Part shown: piece after piece, positions 13,532 through 20,418 of the stretch
Position numbering within the stretch: position 1 is the stretch's first letter
Layout of the letters: each line of letters starts with the position of its first letter
Origin: JBEVEP01 sp040512755
GTDB taxonomy: Bacteria; Pseudomonadota; Alphaproteobacteria; Rhizobiales; Rhizobiaceae
DNA: 20,418 nucleotides
Direction of reading: 5' to 3'
Assembly (NCBI GenBank): GCA_040512755.1
Contig: JBEVEP010000294.1
Coordinates: 1-20,418 of the forward strand
Made by a program: the position numbers and the translations under genes
Notes under the pieces: model-generated
The model's input: only the letters and a program-made list of their open reading frames with translations
Told to the model about the DNA's origin: nothing
The model's database searches: none

Positions 13532-14800
13532 ATGTTCGCATCATACAGACCTATCCTTTCGCTTCTGCGCGGCACGGCATTCCTGCTGGCAGCATCCGGG
13601 TTGCATGGCCTTCTGCTTCCCCTCAGAGGGCAGCAGGAAGGATTTTCTACGGCTGCACTTGGTCTGCTTGGCACGGCTTGGGCCGGTGGCTTCATTGCCG
13701 GGTGCATTTTTGCCCCACGCCTTGTACGCAGGGTCGGCCACGTGCGGGCGTTTGGCGCCTTCGCGGCCTCGGGAGCGATCGTTGCGTTGCTCACCGGGCT
13801 TCTCATCAACGCACCGGCCTGGATTGTGTTGCGCGCATGCACGGGGTTCACCATGGCCGGCGCGTTCATGGTCATCGAGAGTTGGCTCAATGAGAGGGCG
13901 ACCAACGAGAATCGCGGCACGATATTCGGTCTCTACATGATGGTGACCTACGCCTCGATTATGGCCGGCCAGATGATCGTGGCGGCAGGTGATGTGCAAT
14001 CAGCCTCGCTCTTCATGGTCGCGGGCATTTTCTTCTGCTGTTCGCTTATCCCGACAGCAGTTTCCTCCGCAGCGAGCCCCAAGCCCCTGCAAGACGTGTC
14101 GCTCGATTTGCGTGGACTCTATGCGAACTCACCGGTGGCCTTCGTCGGTTGCGTCCTGATCGGTGTCGCCAACGGCGCGTGGGGCACGCTGGGCGCGGTT
14201 TACGGGGCGCGAATCGGCATTTCTACAGCGGAAATAGCTTTGATGATGAGTCTGGTCGTCGTCGCGGGCGCGGCCATGCAGATGCCCGTTGGACGCATTT
14301 CGGACAAGACGGACCGCCGTTATGTATTGGCCACTGCGTCTCTCGGAACTGCTTTTTTCGGTCTGCTGATCTTCTTCGTCACCCCGCGCACGGGCACTTT
14401 CGTCATTGCCATGACTGCTGCCTACGGAGCGCTGGCCTATACACTCTATTCTCTTGTCGTGGCGCATGCGAACGACCACGCCAAATCGGAAGATTTTGTC
14501 AAAGTGTCAGGCGGGCTGCTGCTGCTGTATGGCTTCGGGACAATGATCGGGCCTGTGCTAGGCGCCGTTCTCATGGGCAACCTCAGGCCCGAAAGCCTTT
14601 TCTTGGCGACTGCGGTCGCGCACGCCGCGCTGGCCGGTTATGCGGCAATGCGCGTCGCCAAGCGCGCGCCGGTCCCGGTCGAGGACCGCGAGGCGTTCCA
14701 ATCGCTGCCGGCCGACCGCGCTGTAACACCGGAAGCCCTGAGGCTCGATCCGCGCGGCGAAGCCGAACAGGAGAACAGCATGGCTGAACAAGGGAGTTGA
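13532..14800 (+). CDS. MFS transporter, YcaD-like
   Basis: This 422-residue inner-membrane protein shows about 12 hydrophobic segments from residue ~10 to ~375. It has major-facilitator loop motifs such as APRLVRRVGHVRAFGAF between segments 2 and 3 and GRISDKTDRRYVLATASLG between segments 8 and 9. The ESWLNERATNENRGTIFGLYMMVTY segment is typical of the YcaD-like branch, whose substrates are unknown. The last ~45 residues are hydrophilic and probably cytosolic. The ribosome binding site is poor (CAAGAGA one base from the ATG). The ArsR-type regulator starts about 30 bases downstream, and the pair is probably a transport-regulator unit. Confidence 0.88.
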   Translation: MFASYRPILSLLRGTAFLLAASGLHGLLLPLRGQQEGFSTAALGLLGTAWAGGFIAGCIFAPRLVRRVGHVRAFGAFAASGAIVALLTGLLINAPAWIVLRACTGFTMAGAFMVIESWLNERATNENRGTIFGLYMMVTYASIMAGQMIVAAGDVQSASLFMVAGIFFCCSLIPTAVSSAASPKPLQDVSLDLRGLYANSPVAFVGCVLIGVANGAWGTLGAVYGARIGISTAEIALMMSLVVVAGAAMQMPVGRISDKTDRRYVLATASLGTAFFGLLIFFVTPRTGTFVIAMTAAYGALAYTLYSLVVAHANDHAKSEDFVKVSGGLLLLYGFGTMIGPVLGAVLMGNLRPESLFLATAVAHAALAGYAAMRVAKRAPVPVEDREAFQSLPADRAVTPEALRLDPRGEAEQENSMAEQGS

Positions 14801-14831
14801 GATTCGTCAAGCTTTGCCGCAAGAAAGAGGC

Positions 14832-15095
14832 ATGATCCTTTCCGATGCTTTTGCAGCCATTGCGGATCCTCACAGACGCCACCTCCTTGAAGAGTTGAGG
14901 CGCGGCCCGAAGACGGTGAGTCAACTTGCGGCTGGATTGCCGGTATCCCGTCCCGCAGTGTCCCAGCACCTCAAAGTACTGCTCGATGCAGGCCTGGTCA
15001 GCGCTCGGTCCGAAGGCACCAGGCGTTTCTATACGGTAAGCACGCCGGGCTTCATGCACCTGAATCTCTGGCTCGATCAGTTCTGGGAGAACTAA
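14832..15095 (+). CDS. ArsR-family winged-helix transcriptional regulator
   Basis: This 87-residue DNA-binding protein has MILSDAFAAIADPHRRHLLEEL followed by the helix-turn-helix VSQLAAGLPVSRPAVSQHLKVLLDAGLV and the wing RSEGTRRFYTVS, ending HLNLWLDQFW. This is the pattern of ArsR regulators of the SdpR/CalR-like, non-metal branch; no cysteine metal site is visible. The start is ambiguous: ATG at 14832 fits homologues but GAGG sits only one base before it, while an in-frame TTG at 14814 would add six residues. It lies about 30 bases after the MFS gene and may control it, though no clear operator was seen. Confidence 0.85.
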   Translation: MILSDAFAAIADPHRRHLLEELRRGPKTVSQLAAGLPVSRPAVSQHLKVLLDAGLVSARSEGTRRFYTVSTPGFMHLNLWLDQFWEN

Positions 15096-15345
15096 CCGCG
15101 AACGCAGCGGATATTGTTCTGGCAGAACAGCGCCGAGCCGCTGGAAGCGGCTGCTATGGACAAGGGGGGATGGGGGCGGTCTTCAGGTCAAAGCGGTTCA
15201 GGAAATCATGCTGTCGATCTGCAGTCTCCCAATCTCGGCATTGAGCAGCAGCAACATTATGCGCGACCCGCTTAAGCACTATCGGTAACGAAACTCACTG
15301 CCGAGTAGCCCCTTGCGGGCCGCGCTATTGTTATCTTTTCAAGTT
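15096..15345. other. Gene-free stretch between arsR-type gene and DUF465 gene 1
   Basis: No convincing gene is present in these 250 bases. GTTCTG-G-CAGAAC (15116-15128) is a perfect 13-bp palindrome 21 bases after the ArsR-type stop. A second hairpin, AGCCGCT/AGCGGCT with a GGA loop (15136-15152), follows. No T tract is attached, so termination is unproven. A G-rich run (15161-15178) and open frames of 39 or fewer codons are the only other features. Confidence 0.5.
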
Positions 15346-15525
15346 TTAGTGGGTCGTCGGTTGGGCTTTCAGTTTCTCAATCTCGTCCTTGAGTGCCAGC
15401 TTGCGGCGCTTCAGCTTGACGATTTCGAGGTCATCGACCGATGGATGCAGCATTGCTTCGTCGATTTCCCGCTCGATATCGCCGTGTTTACGCTGTAGCT
15501 CTTCAAGATGGTTGGCAAGAGACAT
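15346..15525 (-). CDS. DUF465 (YdcH-like) small protein 1
   Basis: This 59-residue protein starts MSLANHLEELQRKHGDIERE and includes HPSVDDLEIVKLKRRKLALKDEIEKL. The KL.RRKL.LKDEI core is the hallmark of DUF465/YdcH proteins, small helical hairpins of unknown function. The minus-strand ATG at 15525 is preceded by AAAGGGAGAACC, a good ribosome binding site. Its stop TAA is at 15346-15348. A homologous gene (15765-15968) is transcribed away from it across a 239-base divergent region. Paired DUF465 genes near purE are a familiar arrangement in rhizobia, from memory. Role unknown. Confidence 0.85.
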   Translation of the reverse strand: MSLANHLEELQRKHGDIEREIDEAMLHPSVDDLEIVKLKRRKLALKDEIEKLKAQPTTH

Positions 15526-15653
15526 GATTGGTTCTCCCTTTCATGATTTCCTCGATGCAACCGGCACGGGTGAGTCCACCGCTGGCTCGCCATTATGACG
15601 GTGCGATGACAGTTTGCCACCACATCGTTTCAGAGTCGATTTCGCGGTAGTAG

Positions 15654-15675
15654 CATTTCCTGACGTCACGAAATG
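15654..15675. promoter_or_regulatory. 22-bp near-perfect palindrome between divergent DUF465 genes
   Basis: Arms CATTTC (15654-15659) and GAAATG (15670-15675) flank the 8-bp self-complementary core TGACGTCA (15661-15668); only one base pair (C/C at 15660 and 15669) breaks the symmetry. It lies 128 bases upstream of DUF465 gene 1 and 89 upstream of gene 2, followed by GTTATGAG. A dimeric regulator site serving both genes is a reasonable inference; no named regulator is assigned. Confidence 0.5.
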
Positions 15676-15764
15676 TGTTATGAGCGGCGCGCCGGAATCA
15701 AGTGCTTCCGGACCCGCCCCGGAGAGGCGCGATCTTGGGCGCCGGAGACCAGCAGACGGTAGAC

Positions 15765-15968
15765 ATGTCGGAACAGGAACAGGCCGAGATTCGTCTCGAG
15801 TTTGCGCGCTTGAAACAGGAACATGCGGACTTCGACGCGGCCATCAATGCGATGATCGCCATGGCCTGTGATCCGCTTCAGGTTCAGCGCATGAAGAAGA
15901 AAAAACTGGCGATGAAAGACCGCCTCAAAGCGCTCGAAGATCGAATCATACCCGATATCATCGCCTGA
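15765..15968 (+). CDS. DUF465 (YdcH-like) small protein 2
   Basis: This 67-residue protein starts MSEQEQAEIRLEFARLKQEH and continues with a helical hairpin around DPLQVQRMKKKKLAMKDRLKALEDRI, ending IIPDIIA. The RMKKKKLAMKDRL core parallels KLKRRKLALKDEI in the divergent partner, so the two are homologues of different length. The frame is open upstream with a GTG at 15702, but the ATG at 15765 gives the family N-terminus; the ribosome binding site is weak (GGAGACC at 15744-15750). purE follows after 157 bases. Function is unknown; regulation shared with gene 1 is suggested by the palindrome between them. Confidence 0.85.
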   Translation: MSEQEQAEIRLEFARLKQEHADFDAAINAMIAMACDPLQVQRMKKKKLAMKDRLKALEDRIIPDIIA

Positions 15969-16057
15969 ACCGTACCGAACATTATCGGCGCGAGCAGCCA
16001 TTAACTAGACTGCCGGGCGCGACGTCGTGCTATCGCATCTGTTTGCGCAGTCAGTGC

Positions 16058-16087
16058 GCCGCATCCTTGCGGCAGGAGCAAATCTCC
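16058..16087 (+). other. Tandem hairpins in the purE leader
   Basis: GCCGCA (16058-16063) pairs with TGCGGC (16068-16073) over a TCCT loop, and GGAG (16075-16078) pairs with CTCC (16084-16087) directly after. They lie 39-68 bases before the purE start. They could be the end of the DUF465 transcript or a purE leader structure. No purine-riboswitch consensus was recognised and no T tract follows. Confidence 0.3.
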
Positions 16088-16125
16088 GTTAATCGGCCAA
16101 CTCCCCCTTATCCGGGAAAGCTGCC

Positions 16126-16623
16126 GTGAAAAAAGATAGTCCCGAAGTTGCGATCATCATGGGAAGCCAGTCGGACTGGGCGACGATGAGGCACGCTGCA
16201 GAGATGCTCTCAGCGCTTGGAATTGTGCATGACATCCGCATCGTCTCCGCACATCGCACACCGGAACGCTTGTACCAGTTTGCGAGAGGCGCCAAAGCTG
16301 AAGGGTTCAAGGTCATCATTGCCGGAGCTGGTGGGGCGGCCCATCTGCCGGGCATGACCGCGGCGCTGACGCAACTGCCGGTTTTCGGCGTCCCAGTCGA
16401 ATCAAAGGCGCTCTCGGGGAAGGATTCGCTGCTGTCGATCGTGCAGATGCCCGGCGGCATTCCGGTCGGGACACTTGCGATCGGCAAACCGGGCGCGATC
16501 AATGCGGCACTGCTCGCCGCGGCGGTGCTGGCATTGCACGATGAGCAGTTGGCCACCCGACTCGAAGCGTGGCGCGCCGAACAGACCGCGCAGGTCGCCG
16601 AAAAGCCGGTGGACCAGCCGTGA
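16126..16623 (+). CDS. purE: N5-carboxyaminoimidazole ribonucleotide mutase, PurE
   Basis: PurE (class I) rearranges N5-CAIR to CAIR in de novo purine synthesis. The 165 residues are typical. Visible motifs are IIMGSQSDW (residues 10-18, phosphate-binding loop), SAHRTPERL (41-49, catalytic His43) and the Gly-rich AGAGGAAHLPGM (66-77). VPVESKALSGKDSLLSIVQMPGGIPVGT is also strongly conserved. Translation starts at a GTG (16126) preceded by GGGAAAG, giving MKKDSPEVAIIMG. The stop overlaps the start of purK by four bases (GTGA), which points to translational coupling with the enzyme that makes its substrate. Confidence 0.97.
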   Translation: MKKDSPEVAIIMGSQSDWATMRHAAEMLSALGIVHDIRIVSAHRTPERLYQFARGAKAEGFKVIIAGAGGAAHLPGMTAALTQLPVFGVPVESKALSGKDSLLSIVQMPGGIPVGTLAIGKPGAINAALLAAAVLALHDEQLATRLEAWRAEQTAQVAEKPVDQP

Positions 16624-17702
16624 GTGCCGCGCTTCGGGCCGGATCGACCATCGGCATCATCGGCGGTGGCCAACTGGGCCGTATGATGGCCATGGCTGCG
16701 GCAAGACTTGGGTACCGCGTCGTCGTTCTGGAACCTCAGGGTGATTGCCCGGCAGCGCAAGTCGCCAATCGCCAGATCGTGGCGGCCTATGACGACGCCT
16801 ATGGCCTGGCGGAACTTGCGCGCGAGTGCGATGTCGTAACTTACGAATTCGAGAACGTGCCGGTGGACGCGGCCGCGACGCTGGCGGCAGATGTGCCGGT
16901 GTACCCTCCAGCCAAGGCCCTGGAAGTCTCTCAGGATCGTGTGACTGAGAAAGTGTTCCTGAACAACCTCGGGATACCGACAGCCGGCTATCGCGCAATA
17001 GACAACGACAAGCAGCTAACCGAAGCGCTCAGCCAGTTTCGCGGCATGGGCGTATTGAAGACCCGGCGTCTTGGCTATGACGGCAAGGGACAGCGGGTGT
17101 TCCGCGACGTCGGTGGCGATGATATTTCCGGCGTCTATGCCGCAATGGGCCGCGTACCGCTAATTCTTGAGTCATTCGTGCAGTTCAGGCGCGAGATTTC
17201 GATTATCGCCGCGCGCGGGCGTGACGGGCAACTTGCAGCCTACGACCCTGCAGAGAATGTTCATCAGGGCGGGATTCTCCGTACCTCCACAGTTCCCGCG
17301 GATGTACCGGACACGACGATCGAGGCGGCCCGCACCGCAGCATTCGTAATCCTTGAGGCGCTCGACTATGTGGGCGTGATCGGCGTCGAATTTTTTGCGC
17401 TCAAGGACGGTACGCTGTTGGTCAACGAGATCGCGCCGCGCGTCCACAATTCCGGCCACTGGACTGAAGTGGCCTCGGTCACGTCGCAGTTCGAACAGCA
17501 TATCCGGGCCATCGCCGGCCTGCCGCTGGGCTGCACGGACCGACACTTCGATTGCGTGATGGAGAACCTGATCGGAAACGATGTGAAGCGGGCCGAAGCG
17601 TTGCTTGGCGACCCCGACCTGTTCCTGCATCTATACGGGAAAGCCGAAGCGCGCGCCGGGCGAAAAATGGGCCATTTCACACGCGTTCGTCGTCATCGAT
17701 AA
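16620..17702 (+). CDS. purK: N5-carboxyaminoimidazole ribonucleotide synthase, PurK
   Basis: PurK is an ATP-grasp enzyme that makes N5-CAIR from AIR, bicarbonate and ATP, feeding PurE. The 360 residues begin at a GTG (16620) overlapping the purE stop; the protein then starts MSAALRAGSTIGIIGGGQLGRMM, with the GGGQLGRM motif near residue 15. Further signatures are TYEFENVP, the ATP-grasp part VLKTRRLGYDGKGQ, LESFVQFRREISIIAARG, and the metal-binding NEIAPRVHNSGHWT. A longer in-frame start at 16569 would lie inside purE and is rejected. The 3' end converges on the RND pump gene with a 77-base gap. Confidence 0.97.
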   Translation: MSAALRAGSTIGIIGGGQLGRMMAMAAARLGYRVVVLEPQGDCPAAQVANRQIVAAYDDAYGLAELARECDVVTYEFENVPVDAAATLAADVPVYPPAKALEVSQDRVTEKVFLNNLGIPTAGYRAIDNDKQLTEALSQFRGMGVLKTRRLGYDGKGQRVFRDVGGDDISGVYAAMGRVPLILESFVQFRREISIIAARGRDGQLAAYDPAENVHQGGILRTSTVPADVPDTTIEAARTAAFVILEALDYVGVIGVEFFALKDGTLLVNEIAPRVHNSGHWTEVASVTSQFEQHIRAIAGLPLGCTDRHFDCVMENLIGNDVKRAEALLGDPDLFLHLYGKAEARAGRKMGHFTRVRRHR

Positions 17703-17779
17703 CCAGTTTCGAGCAGCGGTTCGGTGGAAATCGTCATGGCTCCCGTCCCGATGCGTGGAACTTGGTGAGACTGCCATTC

Positions 17780-20418
17780 TTAGGTTGCGGGCCGGGCCGG
17801 GCCGCCCTTTTCTGCTCGCTCCTTGCGGGCAGCCAGCCATTCCTCGAAACGCTGCATAACCACGAAGAACGATGGTACGAACAGCACGGCAAGACATGTC
17901 GATGCGATCATTCCGCTGAAGACCGTGATGCCGATCGATCTGCGAGCGCTCGCGCCTGCACCCGTCGCGAAGACCAGCGGCGCTACGCCGAGAATGAAGG
18001 CGAAAGAGGTCATGAGAATGGGCCGGAATCTGGCGCGTGCGGCTTCCACAGCTGCTTCCACCACCGGCTTCCCTGCAAGCCGCAGTTCGCGTGCGACCTC
18101 AACGATCAGAATGGCGTTCTTTGCCGAGAGGGCTATCAGCAGAATCAGGCCGATCTGAACATAAAGGTTGTTCTCGATGTGCAGGCCCAGCAGAACAGAA
18201 GCCGGGCCAACCAGTGACAGGGGGGCGGCGAGAAGCACAGCCAATGGCGCGAGCCAACTCTCATATTGACCCGCCAGAACCAGGTAGACGAGCAGAAGCG
18301 CCATTGCGAACACCAGATACATCTGATTGCCCACGAGCTTTTCCTGGTATGACAAAGCCGTCCAATCATAGCCGACGCCAGCGGGCAGCGTGTGCACTGC
18401 AATCTGCTCCATCAGCCTGATCGCCTGACCCGACGAGAAGCCGGCCGCCGGCACGCCGACAATCGCGGCGGAGGGATAGAGATTGTAGAGACTGATGAGC
18501 GACGGACCAATGCTTGGCGTCATGGTGAGCACGGTCCCAAGCGGGATCATATCGCCATTGTTGTTGCGAACAGTCAGCTCGCTGATGTTTTCCGGCGTCA
18601 AACGAAACTTTGAATCGCCCTGTACATAAATCTGGAACACACGGCCGAATTTGTTGAACTGATCGACGTAGCTCGATCCGAGATAACTCGCGAGCGTGTT
18701 GAATACCTGATCAGTCGTCAGCTGGAGCGTCTGTACCTTCTCCCGGTCGACGACGATGCTGTATTGCGGCACTACGGCCCGGAAAGGCGTCGAGACACGC
18801 TGGATGCCCGACTGTGTCTCCGCCGCCTTCACCATCGCATTGGCTGCGCTTTCCAGCTTGGCCAGATCGAAGCTGCCGTCCCGGACCAGGACCTGCATGG
18901 TGAAGCCGCCGGCGTTGCCGATGCCTTGAATAGGCGGCGGCGGCAGCAGGAGCACACGCGCCTCTCCTGTCGAGCGAAGCTTTCCGTCAAGGGTCCGGAA
19001 AATCGATCCGAGATCCTCGCCCTTTTCGCGCGCACTCCAATCCTTGAGTATGATGTAAGCCAGCCCGGCATTGGAAAGTGTGGAATTGTTGTCGAGAGCA
19101 GAAATGCCCGTAATCGTCACCACCTGACTTACGCCCGGCGTCGCCTTCGCGACTTGCGAGACTTGCTCCATCACTTTCTGTGTTCGGCCCAGAGCTGCTC
19201 CATCAGGAAGCTGGATAGAGGCAAGGAGGTATCCCTGGTCCTCAATCGGCAGGAATCCTGTCGCCACACGCGACATGCCGTAGCCGGCGGCTCCAATAAT
19301 CATCAGGGCTATCAGAAACATCGCGGCGCTGTGCCGGACCATCCAGCCGATGAGCCCCGAGTAAGCGTTCTCGGCGCTCTGATAGATGCGATTGAAGCCG
19401 CGGTAAAATATGTTGCGTTGGTCAAGCGGGGTCGGGCGGCGCAGCCACATGGCACACTGCGTCGGCTTCAGCGTCGCGGCGTTGATGGCGCTGATCAGCG
19501 CCGTCGCAGCGATGACCAACGCGAATTGTGCATAGATCCGGCCGGTCAGGCCCGGCAGAAAGGCGGCCGGCAGAAACACCGCCATCAGTACAAGCGTGAT
19601 GCCGATGATCGGGCCAAACAAGGCGTTCATGGCGCTAATGGCCGCGTCATGACCCGACATGCCGCGTTCCATGTTGTGCGCGGCGCCCTCCACCACGACA
19701 ATGGCGTCGTCGACGACGATGCCAATGGCAAGCACGATCGCGAACAGTGTCGAGAGATTGACGGAGAAACCCAAGGCCGCCATTGCCGCAAAAGCGCCGA
19801 TGATCGTCACCGGGACCGTCGTCGCGGGGACAAGCATGGCTCTCCAGTCCTGGAGGAACACCAGGATGACGATGAGGACCAGAAGCGCGGCTTCGATCAA
19901 CGTTTTGTAGACTTCGTCAATCGCCTGCTTAACGAAGGTGGTTGTGTTGAAGGGGATGGAATAGGTGACGCCCTGGGGGAATTCGCGCGCGAGCTGCTCC
20001 ATCCTGGCGTTGACTTCTCCAGCCACATCGAGCGCATTAGCGCCGGGTGACTGGAAGACGGCGAGGCCAGCTGCCTGCTGTCCGTCGAGGTTGAAGATCT
20101 GGCCGTAGGTTTGGGCGCCGAGTTCCACGCGTCCGATGTCGCGCACGCGCGTCAGGTCACCGCCGCTGCCGGACTTCACGATCACGGCGCCGAAGTGGTC
20201 AGGATCGTCCAGGCGGCTGGAGACATTGATCGTGTACTGAAAGGATTGGTCGTCAGGCGCGGGCGGCATGCCCACCTGCCCTGCCGTGACTTGTTCGCTC
20301 TGCTGCTGGAGCGCCTGGATCACATCCTGAGCCGTGAGCCCGCGCACCCGCATCTTGTCCGGGTCGAGCCATATGCGCATCGAATACTGCCCGGCGCCGA
20401 AAACGTTGACATTCCCGA
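17780..20418 (-). CDS. RND efflux transporter permease, HAE1 (AcrB/MexB) family, N-terminus outside window
   Basis: This is the inner-membrane proton-driven pump subunit of a tripartite multidrug efflux system. About 878 of the expected ~1040-1050 residues are visible; the frame runs to the window edge (GNVNVFGAGQYSMRIWLDPDKM) and by comparison with AcrB lacks roughly 170 N-terminal residues. The proton-relay residues are present: the Asp pair in GIVVDDAIVVVE, the Lys in LSAKNAILIVE and an Arg in RFRPILMTS. Other family elements are ARATGFLPIEDQG-like text (VATGFLPIEDQGYLL) and the PPPPIQGIGNAGGF segment of the porter domain. The C-terminal tail is short and basic. The periplasmic adaptor gene, usually upstream, would lie beyond base 20418. 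Substrate range is unknown. Confidence 0.94.
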   Translation of the reverse strand, partial: GNVNVFGAGQYSMRIWLDPDKMRVRGLTAQDVIQALQQQSEQVTAGQVGMPPAPDDQSFQYTINVSSRLDDPDHFGAVIVKSGSGGDLTRVRDIGRVELGAQTYGQIFNLDGQQAAGLAVFQSPGANALDVAGEVNARMEQLAREFPQGVTYSIPFNTTTFVKQAIDEVYKTLIEAALLVLIVILVFLQDWRAMLVPATTVPVTIIGAFAAMAALGFSVNLSTLFAIVLAIGIVVDDAIVVVEGAAHNMERGMSGHDAAISAMNALFGPIIGITLVLMAVFLPAAFLPGLTGRIYAQFALVIAATALISAINAATLKPTQCAMWLRRPTPLDQRNIFYRGFNRIYQSAENAYSGLIGWMVRHSAAMFLIALMIIGAAGYGMSRVATGFLPIEDQGYLLASIQLPDGAALGRTQKVMEQVSQVAKATPGVSQVVTITGISALDNNSTLSNAGLAYIILKDWSAREKGEDLGSIFRTLDGKLRSTGEARVLLLPPPPIQGIGNAGGFTMQVLVRDGSFDLAKLESAANAMVKAAETQSGIQRVSTPFRAVVPQYSIVVDREKVQTLQLTTDQVFNTLASYLGSSYVDQFNKFGRVFQIYVQGDSKFRLTPENISELTVRNNNGDMIPLGTVLTMTPSIGPSLISLYNLYPSAAIVGVPAAGFSSGQAIRLMEQIAVHTLPAGVGYDWTALSYQEKLVGNQMYLVFAMALLLVYLVLAGQYESWLAPLAVLLAAPLSLVGPASVLLGLHIENNLYVQIGLILLIALSAKNAILIVEVARELRLAGKPVVEAAVEAARARFRPILMTSFAFILGVAPLVFATGAGASARRSIGITVFSGMIASTCLAVLFVPSFFVVMQRFEEWLAARKERAEKGGPARPAT

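Noticed and set aside
14505..14511. TGTCAGG half-site inside the MFS gene
   Set aside because: Single half-site within coding sequence; no inverted partner.
15156..15275. 39-codon open frame starting MDKGGWGRSSGQ in the gap after the ArsR-type gene
   Set aside because: No good ribosome binding site, no recognised family and Gly/Ser/Gln-rich composition; likely chance.
15661..15668. TGACGTCA read as a CRE-type (CREB) site
   Set aside because: That factor is eukaryotic; in this bacterium only the larger palindrome is meaningful.
15969..16125. Possible 6S RNA or purine riboswitch upstream of purE
   Set aside because: Only short hairpins were found; no long rod with a central bubble and no purine-riboswitch core could be traced by eye. 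A covariance-model search would decide.
18764..20050. Long plus-strand open frame (428 codons) opposite the RND pump gene
   Set aside because: The translation is rich in His/Arg/Asp with no domain pattern, and the minus strand carries an unmistakable pump sequence.
1..20418. CRISPR arrays, tRNA/rRNA genes, insertion sequences, integrase or phage genes
   Set aside because: No direct-repeat arrays, cloverleaf sequences, terminal inverted repeats with transposase, or phage-like proteins were seen by eye on either strand.

Overview
The window reads as GC-rich chromosomal DNA from an alphaproteobacterium, most likely a member of the Hyphomicrobiales (Rhizobiales) such as a Mesorhizobium/Phyllobacteriaceae or Rhizobiaceae relative. 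This rests on several lineage-typical genes: a TrcR/DUF1013 regulator, a DUF1192 protein, two small DUF465 (YdcH-like) proteins beside purE-purK, a class I fructose-bisphosphate aldolase next to pgk, a rhizobial-style DUF1127-like micro-protein, and one palindromic intergenic element of the kind scattered through rhizobial genomes. Species cannot be fixed from the sequence alone.

Layout, left to right. (1) 1-4890, plus strand: the 3' end of a methionine sulfoxide reductase A gene, a CPA1-type potassium/proton antiporter, phosphoglycerate kinase and class I aldolase, closed by a textbook intrinsic terminator at 4854-4890. (2) 4958-8631: a palindromic repeat, an SGNH/GDSL hydrolase, a PrpE-type acyl-CoA synthetase and an SDR oxidoreductase. 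(3) 8648-11160: a compact five-gene module (DUF1127-like micro-protein, DJ-1/PfpI protein, VOC protein, MGMT-like protein, WYL regulator). Two almost identical 24-bp inverted repeats, CTCCTGACA-N6-TGTCAGGAG, stand before the first gene and before the third, each followed 9 bases later by ATAGTG. (4) 11244-13089, minus strand: trcR and a PIG3-type quinone oxidoreductase. (5) 13262-15095, plus strand: DUF1192 protein, MFS transporter and ArsR-type regulator. (6) 15346-15968: two divergent DUF465 genes around a near-perfect 22-bp palindrome. (7) 16126-17702: purE-purK, overlapping by four bases. (8) 17780-20418, minus strand: an RND efflux pump subunit whose N-terminal part lies beyond the window.

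Most of the window is conserved housekeeping: glycolysis/gluconeogenesis, purine synthesis, cell-cycle regulation and ion homeostasis. The part that looks most like a self-contained and little-described system is region 3. Its duplicated operator and terminal WYL regulator suggest an autoregulated regulon, and its gene content (DJ-1-like, VOC/glyoxalase-like, alkyltransferase-like) hints at reactive carbonyl or alkylation stress. That function is inference; the operators and gene order are directly visible. No rRNA, tRNA, CRISPR array, insertion sequence or phage gene was seen, and no gene-free stretch exceeds about 300 bases.
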